Below are positions 51,472 to 64,000 of a DNA stretch of 64,000 nt, one piece after another. The number at the start of each line of letters is the position of its first letter. Within the stretch, counting starts at the first letter, position 1. The translations under genes were made by a program, and so were the position numbers. The DNA is from Microplitis mediator (lineage: Eukaryota > Arthropoda > Insecta > Hymenoptera > Braconidae): contig NC_079978.1 in the NCBI RefSeq assembly GCF_029852145.1, positions 4,650,001 through 4,714,000 on the forward strand, written 5' to 3'. The notes beneath the pieces were generated by a model. That model did not search any database and had not been told where the DNA came from. It saw only the letters and a program-made list of their open reading frames with translations.

Positions 51472-51965
51472 GGGAGGGGGCAAAAGGGGGTACCTCCAAA
51501 ATTTGATAAAAAAAAATTTTATATTTTTTAATGTTTTTTAAACATTCCAAAATCACTTCTGTAAAAATAATTAATCGTTACTTTGAATTTTTTTTGATAA
51601 ACTTTTTCAAAAATCAATTGTCAGTAAAAATATTAATGACGTTTGTTTTATGATAAAAACAATTAAAAATTTTTTTTCTTCTTTTGTATCCAATAAACAT
51701 GTAAAATATAATTTTTCTTTATGTAAATTACTTACAAAAGAATTCAACTTAATCAAATTCGTTTATAATCCAAAATTTTCTTTTTTTACCTTTTTTAGGG
51801 GGTACCCCACTTTGCCCGCAGAAATGAAAAATTTTGTTTTTCAACGGTAACTGAAAATTTCTTCTATTTACTTTGAATATCATTGAAAAAAAAAAAGATT
51901 TAGCGTATTTGAGTCCTCGAAAATTTGGTATTTCCTTAAGTACCCCCTATTGCCCCTTCCTCCCC
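51472..51965 (+). mobile_element. C/G-tipped inverted-repeat element, copy 3
   Basis: About 494 bp, starting GGGAGGGGGCAAAAGGGG and ending CTATTGCCCCTTCCTCCCC. Same orientation and interior as copy 1 (GGGGGTACCCCACTTTG, TTAATGACGTTTGTTTTATG). A tip-like fragment (GGAGGGTCGGGTAAAATGG) also occurs at about 52961. Confidence 0.7.
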
Positions 51966-54936
51966 AAGATTAATATCACTAATGGTATTGTTTTAGAATC
52001 ACGATTTTTTTGCGTGTATACCAAGGTGTGCATAGTTTATCTGTGCTTACATTTAATATTGATCAGAATAGACAATTACGATTAAGTAACAGTTTTGATA
52101 GTAATGAAAATCAGGTATTCAATTAATCTCTATCATTTGCAATTACTTTAAGTGCTACTCTTTATCGGTCTATCTCCTTACTTGACTGCTTTTCGAGATT
52201 CATAAAGAGAGAAGGCGATTCTAATGTATGTATATTCGTTCTCGATAACTCGTCTCGCAGTAACGTTGGATCTTTTACCCTTTTTTATATTCACTTATAT
52301 ATAAAAGTGTCTGGGAAATCCGGTCACGTGCCAAAAGAAAAAGAAAATAGTCCAAGTAAAAAGTATAAATTAAAAAAAAAACTTTCGCTTCAACCTATAA
52401 CTCGAACGACCCTCATCCATTAGACCCACAAGATTAAGACTCTGACCCATGGATAGGGCGATCGTTAAAATGACTGCTGACAATTCCCCTTATAAATTAA
52501 TCTTTGTTGAAAAATAAACTCATAGAATTCAAGTTTGAAAAAAAAATTAACTCTCATTTAAAAATGAGGAAAAACAAAATTTTTAATTGTAATTCGATAT
52601 TTTTTTTTACGTCTGACAGATAATTAAGATGTTTATATTACATAGTAATAGTCTGGGAAACAAGTGTTCCTTAAGCTGAAGATTGAAAAATTATACACAA
52701 GCTTACGCCTAATGAGAATGGGAAAATTCCAACAGTGTTAAATGAATTAGGCGTCACGATCGTTAACGTCGGAGCCAGGAGGCAAGATATTGTACTGAAA
52801 ACATTCACAGAATCCAAACTTAATCCTATAAGCATCTTCTCTCTATACAATTTTATCTCTTCGTGTGCATAGAAACCTAACAAAAGCTCATAATAATTTC
52901 TCAGTGAACAAAAAATTTTAATAAAGAAGAATTGATGATGCATAAGTTAATTACAAAGGAGGGTCGGGTAAAATGGAGTACCCAAATTTTTTTTCAGTTT
53001 TTAATCGTAATTTATTGCTTCCACTATCAGTTTTGTTAAGAATCCAGGAATAAAATTTGAAAACTTTTTTTCGAAAATCATATTTTACATTAAATTGTAA
53101 TGCAATTTTTTAAAAAATTGTCGTAAACCTTATTATAAAAATGCTTGGATGTAATAATTATTATGTGGTATGAAAAAAGTTCTGAATCCGATCTGTCACA
53201 GCTGAAGTTATTGGTTTGAAGATAATCAACATATATTACCTAAGCATTCGAACAATCTTAAAAAGAGTTAGTTTAGGAATGCAGCGAGGTGGTGAGCTGT
53301 AGAAAATACGTGTAAAGTTTAAAAAGATTGGTAGTGATTGGTGAGACGATCGATAACAAAAAGTAATGGAGCTACGTGGTCCATTAACAACCCACGTATC
53401 GTGACTAAATGCCAGGTTGATGATTGTGAGAGTGCTATAGAAGAAATTTTCACCTTTCCTTTGTGATAATTTTCTTTATGCTCTGCTTTCTGCTCTCTGT
53501 ATAAATACTTAAGTAGATTTATTATTATTAAATCTGTCAATAGGAAATTGAATAGACTCAAAAACGTAAAATGCACCCTAATAAATCAGACCGCATTTCA
53601 CTAAAAAAAGAACAAAGTATTTCATACATTTTTTTCGTATTCGTATAAATATATATATAATTTGTTTTCTATATATCTATACATGAAAGCGTTTTCGTCA
53701 AGTCAAAAAAAATATGACGATGTGTTTTTTTTTACATTTACCAGCACGCAGCCAGGAAAACATTTTGTTAAAGGGAGAAATAAGAAAAAAAAATCATTTA
53801 CTATTAACCCAGATACTTTTTATGAGGTTATTTTTTATTCCGTATTGCTTCTTAAAACAGATAAAATAAAATATTTTAATGCCATGTGTGTTGTATATCT
53901 ATAGCTTTGAAAAGTTATTTAAGTAATGACTGAGAAATAAAAGTGTCGACAGCTTTAACATGACAATGATGAATTTTACAACTTTATTCTAGTAGTGAAA
54001 GGCACCACTTGTATGTGTATAGGGTGAAAATGAGAAAGAGGGACAGGAGGAAGAAGTAATACTAGGAATATACAACGACCACCGAACGGATATGAAATAT
54101 TGAGGCCAACAAAAGTACCCCGTGAGTACGAGAAGCTTGTTCACCGTAAGAGAAGCTTCCGTTTCTCTCTCGTCTATTTTATCTGCTTTCTCATTCCTTC
54201 ATCGAGTCCCCTTTATACAGCTCCCGTAATTCGTCGTCTCGCAATTGTGAACGTGAAAGCGTCTACATATAGTCCAAAGTGGTAATCGTACGCAAACTAC
54301 CGCTGTACTATACGTTAGAGTCTGGATCAAGCCAGTGCACATATATCATTCTCACATGCAAATGTTCGCCAAGACAAATGCTCGGAGGCCCTTATTCTCT
54401 ACAAGATAAACCTAACAAATGTCTTTGTTTCAATTTAAAAGATTTATTCTTTTTAAATTAACTCGAAATAACATAAATAACTTTATTTGTCGTCAGCCAC
54501 AATCACCGGAAATTCCATGACGAACATCAAAAGTTTTAAATAAATTCTCTGACTCGAATAAATATCAAAGCGATAACTAGATAGAACGGAGAACCAAGTT
54601 TCAGCTGATTGCATTCCAATAATAAAAATAATAGTCAGTTCATTGTTAATTCATCTAGTAAATAGGATCAGCTTCCAAATAAACATTAAATCCGTTACAA
54701 AAAAAATTCACTTAGAACTTTAAAATTTGTGACTTTTTATTTCCGCTATTTCGATATTAAATAATCCAACGGATAATCCAAACGACATTATAATCTATTT
54801 ATTAACGAGACTTTCAACCATCAGCATATCTATTTATACCCTTTCTGAAACCACGAACAACCAAATAAAATATACATGTATACATATAGTGCAGTGAAAT
54901 AACGCGGCGCCAAGAAACAGCATAGGATAATTGTGC

Positions 54937-54965
<29 letters not shown>
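54937..54965. repeat. AT dinucleotide microsatellite
   Basis: About 14 AT units; explains the YIYIYIY frames on both strands. Confidence 0.9.
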
Positions 54966-54968
<3 letters not shown>

Positions 54969-57473
54969 CAAAACGATCCTTCTCTTTTTTCTTTTCGCTC
55001 ACTTATCAAGTGCTGTCGTTGCTCGTATATATCCGCCAAGAAGCTAGAGAATGTACTAGGCGCCGATCAACTTATTCCAGACATTCTCTATATCTGCGTC
55101 ACGATTGATTACTCTTCTATCCTCATGCTTTTTCCTACTTATTCATTTAATAGTACATGCATAGGAAAAAATATGTATGACGAAAACAATTTCAGGATAA
55201 TACATTTACGATGAAAAATGAAATTTCCAAGTAAAATTATTATTATGAAATTTAATACCTTACAATTTTCAGATTACGTTTATAAATAATTTTTCAAAGA
55301 TTTCTACAAGTTTCTAACTCACAACTGTCTGTTAATTATTTTACCGCTTTCTTTTTTTTATATAAAAAATACCAGGATTTTATTTTTTCCTTCAATATTT
55401 TGTACAAGTTGAATAAAATATAAAAATCTAAAAAGGCAAAGTAATTCTGTTCGTTTTGCCGGAACAAAACACGGTTGGATTTTCATATCGCGTACGAAGA
55501 AAACTAGGTATGGATAATTTTTATTCTGTACAGCGTACGCGCCCTAGGGATGAAAATAAAAAAAAAAATGACAACTGTACTGTTGAATACTGTACTGAGA
55601 ATTTTTATATTCAAAAGTGGATATGTTGCAAAACGAGCAAGTGCACGAGATGGGGGTCATAGATGAGAACGTTTGGAAAGCAACAACATCCATATAAAGT
55701 GATCAGTCAACTAAAAATATACGTTGAAAATTTAAATGTATAACTAAATATTTAAAAACATTTCAACGTAACCTATCGTAGTCATGTAACTACGAGTGTA
55801 TTATTTTCTTCTTTTTTTTCAAATTGCCCTTTCAAACCCTTTATGACCTTTTTAACGTTATGTCAGATGAAAAAATTTTTTATCGATCTTTTTTCAGCTC
55901 TACCTACACAAATTCAGACGAACAGGCGATGCTAATTGGAATGAAAAAAAAGAAAATTAATTGAAAATAAAAAATTGCGATGAGTTATTGGAAGTAGAGT
56001 ACTTGTAAATTTTAAGTGAACCGTAAATCGCTATTAAATATAATTAATTTTCATATCCCAATTAGAGAAATTGTATATTGGAATGAGAATGGAATTATTA
56101 ATGCAATTTCAATGCTTGAAAATTAAATCAAGTGTTATTATTATTTTTATTAATACCTTATTAAAATTTTGATTTTTTAAAATAAATTCAACGACAAGAT
56201 AATAGAATTATTTAATATTAACAGTTAAATAATAAGAGAAATTTCAAATGAATAAAAAAATTGAATTGGGATAAGAAAATTTTTTACTGGAAATTGTAAA
56301 ATTACTTTGTTTGGATAAAAATATTTTTTAAGATTAAGACCAAAAAAAAATTTAGAAAGAAACGAAAGATAGTTATACTTATAAAGACGCAACAGGTTTC
56401 GGAATAAGCGATTGTTTTGTACTGGTTACCATTCACAATTATAATAATCGAAGAATCTATTACGCGGATGATTAATTGAATTTGCTTGCAGTTTGTTTGA
56501 AAATAAATTTTCATTTATTTGAGATCGTAGCTTATTTTTATTGCAACAATAAATGCAATTGACTTATGATTTCTCTGAAAACTTTAATGAAACTCAATTG
56601 AATTCGATGTCATTAAATCAGTGCAAGTTATACTATAAAAATAACGTGATTATAAAATGTGAAGAAGAAAAATTATGAGAATTACTGTAAAAATTAAAAA
56701 TCTCACTGTGCAATATCAATAAATCGAGAGATAAATAGTAAACATTAATGAATTCATTATTTTCTAATTATAAATACGTGAGGTATTTATTTGTTGTTCA
56801 ATTACACATGATTTATCTTTGAATAAAATTTTCATCTTGAATTTAAATAAGACCTTGCGTATAATTAAAAAGTAAAAAAAAAATCTAACTATTTTTCATC
56901 GCGCATTAATTCCACTGCGATTGCTTTTTCTCCTTCCTCTTTTCAGACTCAACGAACTAGGAATCACTCGTATTTGAAACAGGTTATTATCTGATTCAAT
57001 AGCAACAAGTGATGGACAAATTATCAAGTTTTTTTTCCACAATTCGATTCAATTTCACGACTTACTTTCATTTTAAATTAATTTTAAAATTATAACTCAG
57101 TTAAATAATTACTTTATGTGAAACTTTTTAAACTGGCTTTAACATGCGCCATTGAATTATCATGTGATGTAAAATATTCTGGATATATTGTTACCAGGAA
57201 GGAGAATAAATCTCATTTACAGGCATGAGTTTACAGTGAGGATGAACAAAACTTTATAACTTTATTATGCAGATTATTATCTCCCATCAAAAATAGTTCA
57301 AGAGTGTCGCCTATCAAATTTTATATATCTTATCTTAAGTTATTTATATAAGTCAAGCATCACTCAAATTTCTATTTAAAATTTCTTAAACTCTAATATC
57401 TGTACAGTTGTATCAGCAGAAGCTGTAACAGGAAATACAGCAGCTACTGTTTTATATCTAATACTTATTCATG

Positions 57474-57684
57474 CGCTGTAACAAATTTACGGAGTAAATC
57501 TGGAGTTTATTTTCGCATTAAAACTCCGAATCGGAGTGAATGCGGGTTCTAAAAAAATCTAGGTGACTCAAAAATCACTCCACTGGAGAAACAAACTCTG
57601 TCTTCGAACTAATTTTTTCTAAAACTCCGTAACTTCGAGTGGTGGATTTTATTTGAATCCGAATTCACTCGATTTTTTACAGTG
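57474..57684. mobile_element. CACTGTAAAAAA-type element with GAGTGAA sub-repeats
   Basis: 211 bp with diverged left end CGCTGTAACAAA and right end TTTTTTACAGTG. The interior has GGAGTAAATCTGGAG and AAAACTCCGAATCGGAGTG, matching the partial copy at 50973. Confidence 0.55.
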
Positions 57685-57774
57685 TGCTTGTGGTTAATCT
57701 GAGAAACTAAATATCATGGATGTAACATTTCTTTGGAGAACAAAAAAACACGAGTGCTTAATTTGTAAACTTAC

Positions 57775-57847
57775 GGTAACGTTCAAGGTAAAGAACAGTT
57801 GGTATATAACAGCACGTGCCATTTTCTCCGTGAACGTGTGCGTACAT
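57775..57847 (-). CDS. Possible first coding exon of dlg1 (24 codons)
   Basis: On the minus strand an ATG opens 24 codons (starting MYAHVHGENG and ending LYLERY) plus one base, then a perfect GTAAGT donor. The leftover C joins AA of the L27 exon to give Gln, so the splice phase matches, giving ...RYQ then AHRALELL. The frame stays open upstream of the ATG to a TGA, so a 5' untranslated part is likely. A second ATG in another frame would give MARAVIYQLFF, but its phase does not fit. Known Dlg L27 isoforms start with a short MPV-type peptide, which this is not. The evidence is a phase match and a strong donor only. Confidence 0.33.
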
Positions 57848-58997
57848 TTCGATCGAGTTTTGTTCTTGTGAGATCACTTTAACATGCCTTCACTTTTTTC
57901 TGTCATTTTTTTTTCATCTGTCAACTATTCATAACGAGTGACAGGATTCTTTCAATGTTACTGATCCATTAATCTTTAGTATTCACTCATGTTATCACTA
58001 ACACCGCGTTATCAACTCATCACAAATATGTTTAATTCGCACAATGATTAAATCTGTTTGTCAGATAATTATTAAATACCTTTCATAATTAATATTACAT
58101 AAAAAAAAATAAAAATGTTTAACTAAAAAGTTAAATACTATCCCTTGTACTTCATAGTTTTAGTTAAATGAAGTGTTAAAAACCACTTTGCAAATAACTT
58201 CACAATATAGATGTACTTGAATTACCATAATTACAATATCTGTCATAATGTTGAATAATATTTGTCTGTGTTTCATGTTTATCATTAATTTTCGTATTTA
58301 TATATGTGTAAACTAAACTCTCTCGCGTGGCAGAATATACTGGTTGGTAAAACAAAACAAACCATAATTCAAATTTGAATTAGACATTTTCCATTAACTA
58401 TTTTGGTGATTAAATTATCTCAAGAAACTATTATTTATTAAACACAAGTACAGTTAACGAGATTAGTAATATGATTTGGCCACTAAATACTCGGTAATTA
58501 TGTTCATAATAATTAAACATATATTAACGGCAATTGTAAATAAGAACCGTAATTAAAAAGTATTAATTCAACAAACATCTGTAACAGTTATTAAAATTAA
58601 CAATGCGTAAGTGAATCATACATCCAGGATTTGCATAGACCTTGAATTGAGGTCACTAATTGAATGGATAAATATAAGCGGCCAAGATTTAGACACTCGT
58701 AATTGTAAATAATAAAAATTTTGAGTGATAAAATAAATATGTTTTTTGTCAAAGAATAGAAAGAAGTATAAAATTTATGTCCCACAATAAAATAAAATCC
58801 ATCAATAGAAAGAAAAGTAATAAAAGTTGCACAACATCTAAGGGTAATCCACGAGTAACGAGTGCGCTGAGCCTTCTGAAAATAGACAGATTGTCACAGA
58901 AATTTAGTATTTTAGTCAGCAGCAATGCAGCTTGAGTCACGTACAACACTACTGTTGAGCACAGCCGAGGCAAAGTAAAACTACCACCACACAGAGA
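57848..58997 (-). other. Between candidate dlg1 promoter and candidate first coding exon
   Basis: A 91-codon minus-strand frame (58749-59024) starts at the initiator itself and is hydrophobic low-complexity, so it is more likely untranslated leader than protein. Confidence 0.4.
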
Positions 58998-59027
58998 CGA
59001 CCGAACAGAACGACTAGAATCCACTGA
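58998..59027 (-). promoter_or_regulatory. Core promoter: initiator plus pause button, minus strand
   Basis: On the minus strand TCAGT (insect initiator, A at 59025 as +1) is followed at +22 to +28 by TCGGTCG, an exact match to the KCGRWCG pause-button consensus. It sits in a G/C-rich island (about 58900-59250) that stands out from the AT-rich surroundings. No TATA box is seen. It points toward the L27 exon 11.6 kb downstream, so it is a candidate promoter of the long dlg1 isoform. Confidence 0.5.
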
Positions 59028-62000
59028 CTGCCGGCGTCGCCTCTTTTCACCCCCAACGACCTAGCGTGCAGCATCCCTGACCCCGCAACCACCACCACCA
59101 GCAGTAGCACCAACTACCCGCTGTACAACTACCCCATCTCATCCGCATTCCCACCAAGATGTATCTCTGATGATTCTGGCCCTCTTCCGAATCATCCACC
59201 ATCCGTATTACGTCGCCTCACTTTCTAACACATACTTTACAAGTGTTGTGTTATGTTTGCCTTGGTTAGGAGTTGCACCGACCTCTTATTCTTACTTTAC
59301 TTAAAGCTTTTTTTTTATTTTTTTTTTTTTAGATAAAAGACGAAAGAAGTGGAAAAAAAAGAGTTCATCGTCTACTCTTCCAAACTACCGTCACTCGTTC
59401 ATTCATGTGTCTTTCCTATTCTTCTCAGTGTATCAAAAAGTAAGAAAGAAAAACACGACAAATAAAAAAAGTAAAATAATACTGCAGTGTAAGGGTAAAA
59501 GTTGTTGAGAGGTTAAAAAAGGTGAACATTATGAACGTGAGACAGGGAAAATATTTTTACAAACTTGACATTGGAGAATTTGTTAGAGATTCCAGAGACA
59601 ATTCTTGTGGCGCTTCCGATTCGAAATCGGAATTTAGGAAAGTTTTTTAAGAAAAAACTTTACGGTGGAGTGAAGAAGCAGAGCTGAAGGAAGGAGGTAA
59701 ATAAGGAAGGAAAGAAAAGAGGTGGAGGAAGGAAATGATGTAGGGGTTTGTAAGAGAGAAAAGGAGACGGGTTTTCCAAGAACAGGCTGGAGAAACCGAT
59801 TGAACCCTCAGGAACTACTCGACCCTCGTTGTACTCTCGTTCTAAGAAAGTAAAAAATCCTCTTTCATCGTATTCTCGTGAACGCTTACCGAGCTAGTGC
59901 CTCGAGGAGAAATGGGAGGGCGTATTAGATCTTAGCGACCTAATGGCTTTTACGCCTTATTACTCGTCGTTACGTTAGATGAACGACTTACCAGGACAAA
60001 TAGCCAGCCGACAGCTATTATAAAATTTTTCAACCTCGAATATTTTTCACCTGTTAAAAACCATTCTTGTCTTCACTTACTAAAATTACTTATGACGACC
60101 TTGTCTTGTTTATTTATTACTAACAAACCATCGAGACTAAAAAATTTGCGGACGTTGATTGATCATTAATTCTTAGTTATGAAGCAGTGAAAAAAAAATC
60201 AATTAAAAGTATACCATAGTTAAGTTTTAATTGAGATTTCAGCTTTAAAATAATTGAGTAATTGATACGCGCTAATAAATATTGTATAGTCCTAAAAGTT
60301 CAACTACTGGAAGGTCTGGATTTGATCTGACTCTTTAGTTGATAGCTTTTCTAACAACTTCATTCTGAAATTGGCATCTAACAACTGTCGAACAACTTTA
60401 GATCAATAGACCAATAAAGCTGATGAATCAATTAGAGGTCTGGTTGCATCGATAAACTTTAATTCATTGGAATAGATACTAATTATTGGTGGAGTCAAAA
60501 TATATGATAAAAGTTCAATTCTTATCTTTAGATGGCACGTGTTGCAAAGACACTTGTCAAATTAATTTTAGATAATAATTAATAAAGAATGATGTTTACG
60601 ATCTTTAAAGCTGGATATCAACTAAATTAATTTTGCATATACTAGCCGAGGTGATGATTCACAAGCCGCTTGGAATACTGATTTACGATTCCGTTAACTA
60701 TCTTGCAATTGAGAATTGAAAATAAAGATGATAATGATACGTATGCTAATATGATTATGAGGAAATAAACTGAAGAAAAAGTCCCGTTTTATAGATAATC
60801 ATACAATAAAAAAAAACTTTATTATTTAGTATGTTAATTGCGGTAGTAAGTGAGTACATAATTTACGACAAATAAATAGCTGAATTGAGAAGTGATAATA
60901 AATTGATAGAATCAACAATTATTTTAGACTATACTTAATATGGTAAAAAATAAAACAACAAATTACTTAAGAGTGATTGAATGATTATCAACTGATGAAA
61001 TATTTTAAGTTTTTTCAATGCCAATGATAACAGATAGTGGCATTGATAGCGTATTGATCTCTGCCCTATCGAGTTCAATTAAATACACAATAAGTTCAAC
61101 TACATGCAAGATATGAATTACGAACTTACGTCAAATAAAATTGATTTGAGTTTGACGTATGAAAATTTGAAAAAATATATCAATGGTATCTTAAAATACT
61201 GGGCTCGATAAAATGACAATGAAATAAAAATTTTATAAACAAAGACTCCGTGTAATAAGTGTACTACGATAAATTATTGAATAAACTGAGAAACAAAAAA
61301 ATATTTTGTTAAATTAATTTGGGTTATTTTTGATAAAACATCAAATTTTTGAGGTTTATGTAAAATAAATATTTATAAATGTTTTAATTGCAATGTTTAC
61401 GTAACTTATAAACATCGAATTAAATACTTGATATTTTCATAATGAAATTATGATGGACAAATTTATATGATACTTATTAAAAATTTTTTTGTAGATGATA
61501 ACGGTATATATTTATACAAATATCAAAATCGAGTTCCCAAAAAAATATTTACACATTTTATAATTTATATACCAACGAGATTTAAACATATAATGTTTAC
61601 TATCTTTATAATTAGAACTGCTTTCGATAAAAAAAATATATATAATACAAAATATACAAGGTTGACAAATTAAATTTTATCTAAAAAAGTGTGTCATAAG
61701 TCGGTTTATCAAAATTAATTTTTTAGCTCTCTTAAGGCTCGTTTGAGAATATAAAATATGATTGACTCTGTCAGTTGTGTTATGCGCCGACTAAGCGACG
61801 CGAAGCAATTTAATATATAAAATAGTATGATACATCAATTAAATCTTCAGTTAACGTTGTCGTTACAAACTATAAGGAAGAAAAAAAAACAGTATTGTAC
61901 GGTTGCTGTTATTAGATAATAAAATAAAGAATGAGATTTACCGCGAAAGAATGTGCTAAAGATAATAGCTAAGAAAAATAATTAAATTTATAATTGAATA

Positions 62001-62076
62001 TTTGAATAGTGGCAGTGTTTTGGATGATAAATAAAATTTTGATACATTAGTGAATAAATTAAAGTGATCATTATCA
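59028..62076. other. Upstream of the dlg1 promoter and the sugar transporter
   Basis: A G/C-rich flank to 59250, then purine-rich DNA at 59330-59780. Two minus-strand donor-like sites (GTAAGC at 59886, GTAAGT at 59991) could belong to further untranslated exons, but no acceptors or frames support them. Confidence 0.4.
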
Positions 62077-63606
62077 ATGACCAGCCAATCGACACAAAAT
62101 CAGCATCGTTTTAGTTTGTGGCCGCAATGGTTAGCAGCTGGAGAACGTAAGCAGAAAAAAAAAATTAGTTTAAAAAAGGGGTAAATATTTAAATAATCGG
62201 AAATGAATGAAATATTTTTAGTGCTACTGATGTCAATGATGGTGGGGTTGATAGCAGGTTGGACATCGCCATATTTAGCTAAATTGGATGCAACAGAGAA
62301 TCCGATTTCGGAACTTCCAATAACTAAAGTTGAAGCATCTTGGATTGCATCACTCATCAATCTCTCCCGACCAGGCGGTTCAATTTTAGGAGCAATATTT
62401 GTTTATAATATTGGTAGTAAACCAACAACATTGATTTCTGGAATTCCTTTTGCATTGGGCTGGGCATGCTTTATAATTATGAATTCAGTGCCGTTAGTTT
62501 ATGTATCACGTACTCTCTGCGGTATCGGTCTTGGGATGTATTACAGCTCATTTCCACTTTACGTGGGAGAAATATCACATCCTAGGATTAGAGGTGCTCT
62601 AGTAGCTTTGATCATGCAGGGTTATATGTTGGGTAACTTATTTGGTACAATGATGGGAAAATATTTAGACATGTGGGTTTTTGCTGCCATTAGTCTTGTT
62701 CCAAATTTAATATTTTTGGGATCATTTAGTCTGATGCCACAGACACCGCACTATCTAGTACGTCACAATAAGATGGAAGAGGCTGCTAAATCAATAAAGT
62801 TCTACGATCGGAATGCTGACGTTATCAATGAACTTGATGCTCTCAAGCAATTTATGCAGTCAAATCAAACAACGACGTTCAAAGATACCTGGCGAGAACT
62901 CAATACTCCATTAAATCGTAAAACATTATTAATGGTTAATATTATTTTTGCATTTGTACAATTAAGTGGACTTTATACTGTCTCTGCGTACATGGAAATA
63001 ATGTTAACAAAAGCTCGTGTTGACGTTATAGATCCATCGAGTTTAGTAATCGGAGTTAGTGTAATAAGTATTATTTCTAGTTGGATAGCGACGTATACTA
63101 ATGATAAATTTGGAAGAACAATTATGCTTTTAATTTCGAGCATTGGTGTCGCATTAGGAATGTTTTTATGGGGTTTAAATTATCAATTGTTAGATCTCGG
63201 ATATGACGATCCAAACCTACAATGGCTATCAATTATTGCAGCGATTGTATACCAATTCACTATTGCAATCGGTCTGATGCCAGTACCCACAACACTTATA
63301 AGTGAAATGTTTGCACCAAGTGTAAAAGGTATAGGTGCTTGCATAAGCAGCGGGGTTTCTGGTGGGTTTGCATTCGCTGCAAGCAGAAGTTATCAACCTA
63401 TGGTAGATGCATTATCTGAGAAATATGTATTTTGGTTTTATAGTTTACTTATGATTGGTACGGGAATTTATACGATGGTATTTATTCCTGAGACAAAAGG
63501 TAAATCACTTGCGGAAATACAACAAATGTTATCCCAAGGTATTAAAACTAAATCAAATAACGAAAGTAAAATAGGAGACGAAAATAAAGTTGTAGAAAAA
63601 GTATGA
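62077..63606 (+). CDS. Facilitated sugar (trehalose) transporter, Tret1-like, MFS family
   Basis: Two exons: 62077-62146 and 62222-63606, phase 1, intron 75 bases (GTAAGC...TTTTAG). The joined protein has 484 residues, normal for the family. Starting at the ATG at 62203 instead would lose the N terminus and use intron sequence. Signature motifs (numbering in the joined protein): R-LCGIGLG near 120, EISHPRIRG at 140-148, PQTPHYL at about 196 (family PESP-WL), QLSG at 270 (helix 7), DKFGR at 318, PVPTTLISE at about 377 and PETKG at 446. Twelve membrane helices are expected in the plasma membrane, carrying trehalose or other sugars down their gradient; the substrate is inferred from the family. 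Oddity: the first DR-GRR loop between helices 2 and 3 reads YNIGSKPTT, so the Asp and the Arg pair are missing. Insects usually have many Tret1-like paralogues. Confidence 0.9.
62147..62221 (+). other. Intron of the sugar transporter gene
   Basis: 75 bases with GTAAGC donor and TTTTTAG acceptor. The single C left over from exon 1 joins TG of exon 2 to make a Leu codon, so the frame continues into the conserved first membrane helix. Confidence 0.8.
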
Positions 63607-63715
63607 AAGTTGTGATATAGATAAAATTATTTCCATTTTTATGGTTATAGTGACAATTTTTTTTTTCTCAATATTTTTAATATCAATCGTTATTTTTATA
63701 AGAATTAATATGGCT

Positions 63716-63721
63716 AATAAA
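63716..63721 (+). terminator. Polyadenylation signal AATAAA of the sugar transporter
   Basis: The first canonical AATAAA, about 110 bases after the stop codon at 63606. Confidence 0.5.
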
Positions 63722-64000
63722 GTCATTAGAATATTAAGTAGTAAGTTTAAGTAATGAAACCAAACGAAATTCTGTCAGTGGATAGATTAACTGTTTAAAA
63801 CTTCTGGCATTAGACTTTTTTTCAATACATATTATTATTACTCATACGAGGAAAGAAAATTATGGGAACTATTCTCATAATGGTATGGGAACTATTCCCA
63901 TGATATCATAGAAAAATTTTTTTGCAAAATAGTGTAGAAATTTCTCTCATGATATGGAGAGATTCAAATGAAGCTTCTCCGAAGCGAAATTTGTTGAAAA
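63722..64000. other. 3' flank of the sugar transporter
   Basis: AT-rich. An imperfect direct repeat ATGGGAACTATTC occurs at 63862 and 63883, possibly the edge of another transposon. Confidence 0.4.

Larger units (their letters stand above)
47418..57774 (-). other. Probable dlg1 intron upstream of the L27 exon, rich in small transposons
   Basis: About 10 kb without a supported exon. Apart from the elements listed separately, it holds simple ATT and AT tracts and low-complexity frames (50530-50742 lies in a transposon). Confidence 0.4.

Noticed and set aside
58749..59024. 91-codon minus-strand frame starting at the 59-kb initiator
   Set aside because: The ATG would lie at the very start of the transcript, and the peptide is hydrophobic low-complexity; better explained as leader sequence.
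59940..60020. Minus-strand exon ending at the GTAAGT near 59991 (AVGWLFVL frame)
   Set aside because: Only a donor is convincing; the acceptor TTATAATAG lacks a pyrimidine tract.
62203..62221. ATG at 62203 as the start of the sugar transporter
   Set aside because: It lies in the intron; splicing from 62146 gives a better N terminus and keeps the frame.

Overview
The window reads as insect nuclear DNA. It is strongly AT-rich, carries few genes, has introns of about 75 bases, and is full of small inverted-repeat transposons. The protein matches (Dlg-type L27 domain, Tret1-like sugar transporter, adenylate kinase family) are animal and fit an insect; a hymenopteran is my guess from general character only. 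No bacterial, plasmid or CRISPR features were seen.

Three protein genes are well supported. (1) At 26.6-27.3 kb on the minus strand is a single-exon adenylate-kinase family protein with an MGCC acylation-type N terminus and an altered P-loop. (2) At 28.4-29.1 kb on the plus strand is a two-exon gene for a 216-residue alpha-helical protein, also starting with a myristoylation-type sequence. It stands head-to-head with gene 1. (3) At 62.1-63.6 kb on the plus strand is a two-exon Tret1-like sugar transporter of 484 residues.

A fourth gene is seen only in part. A minus-strand exon at 47286-47417 encodes the L27 domain of a Discs large (Dlg1) scaffold protein. No other dlg1 exon is certain, but several minus-strand signals fit one very large gene: an initiator plus pause-button core promoter at 59.0 kb, a possible first coding exon at 57.8 kb with matching splice phase, a zero-length exon (recursive splice site) candidate at 19.63 kb, and a second initiator with the same 12-base core at 16.7 kb. 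If so, most of the window is dlg1 intron with genes 1 and 2 nested in it. This is inference.

The left edge (0.3-3.5 kb, minus) and 15.2 kb (plus) hold short exon-like coding stretches that I could not assign.

The rest is intronic or intergenic AT-rich DNA with at least seven families of inverted-repeat elements. They include a hAT-like element with 8-base target duplications (four copies), a C/G-tipped family of about 500 bp (three copies), CACTGTAAAAA-ended elements (one with a second element nested inside), a foldback of about 585 bp, a perfect 75-bp hairpin at 51.2 kb, and a 0.9-kb element that contains a hammerhead-ribozyme-like core. tRNA-derived remnants, microsatellites and low-complexity tracts fill in. 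I did not find a clearly new biological system; the points most worth checking are the dlg1 gene architecture, the acylated gene pair and the hairpin.
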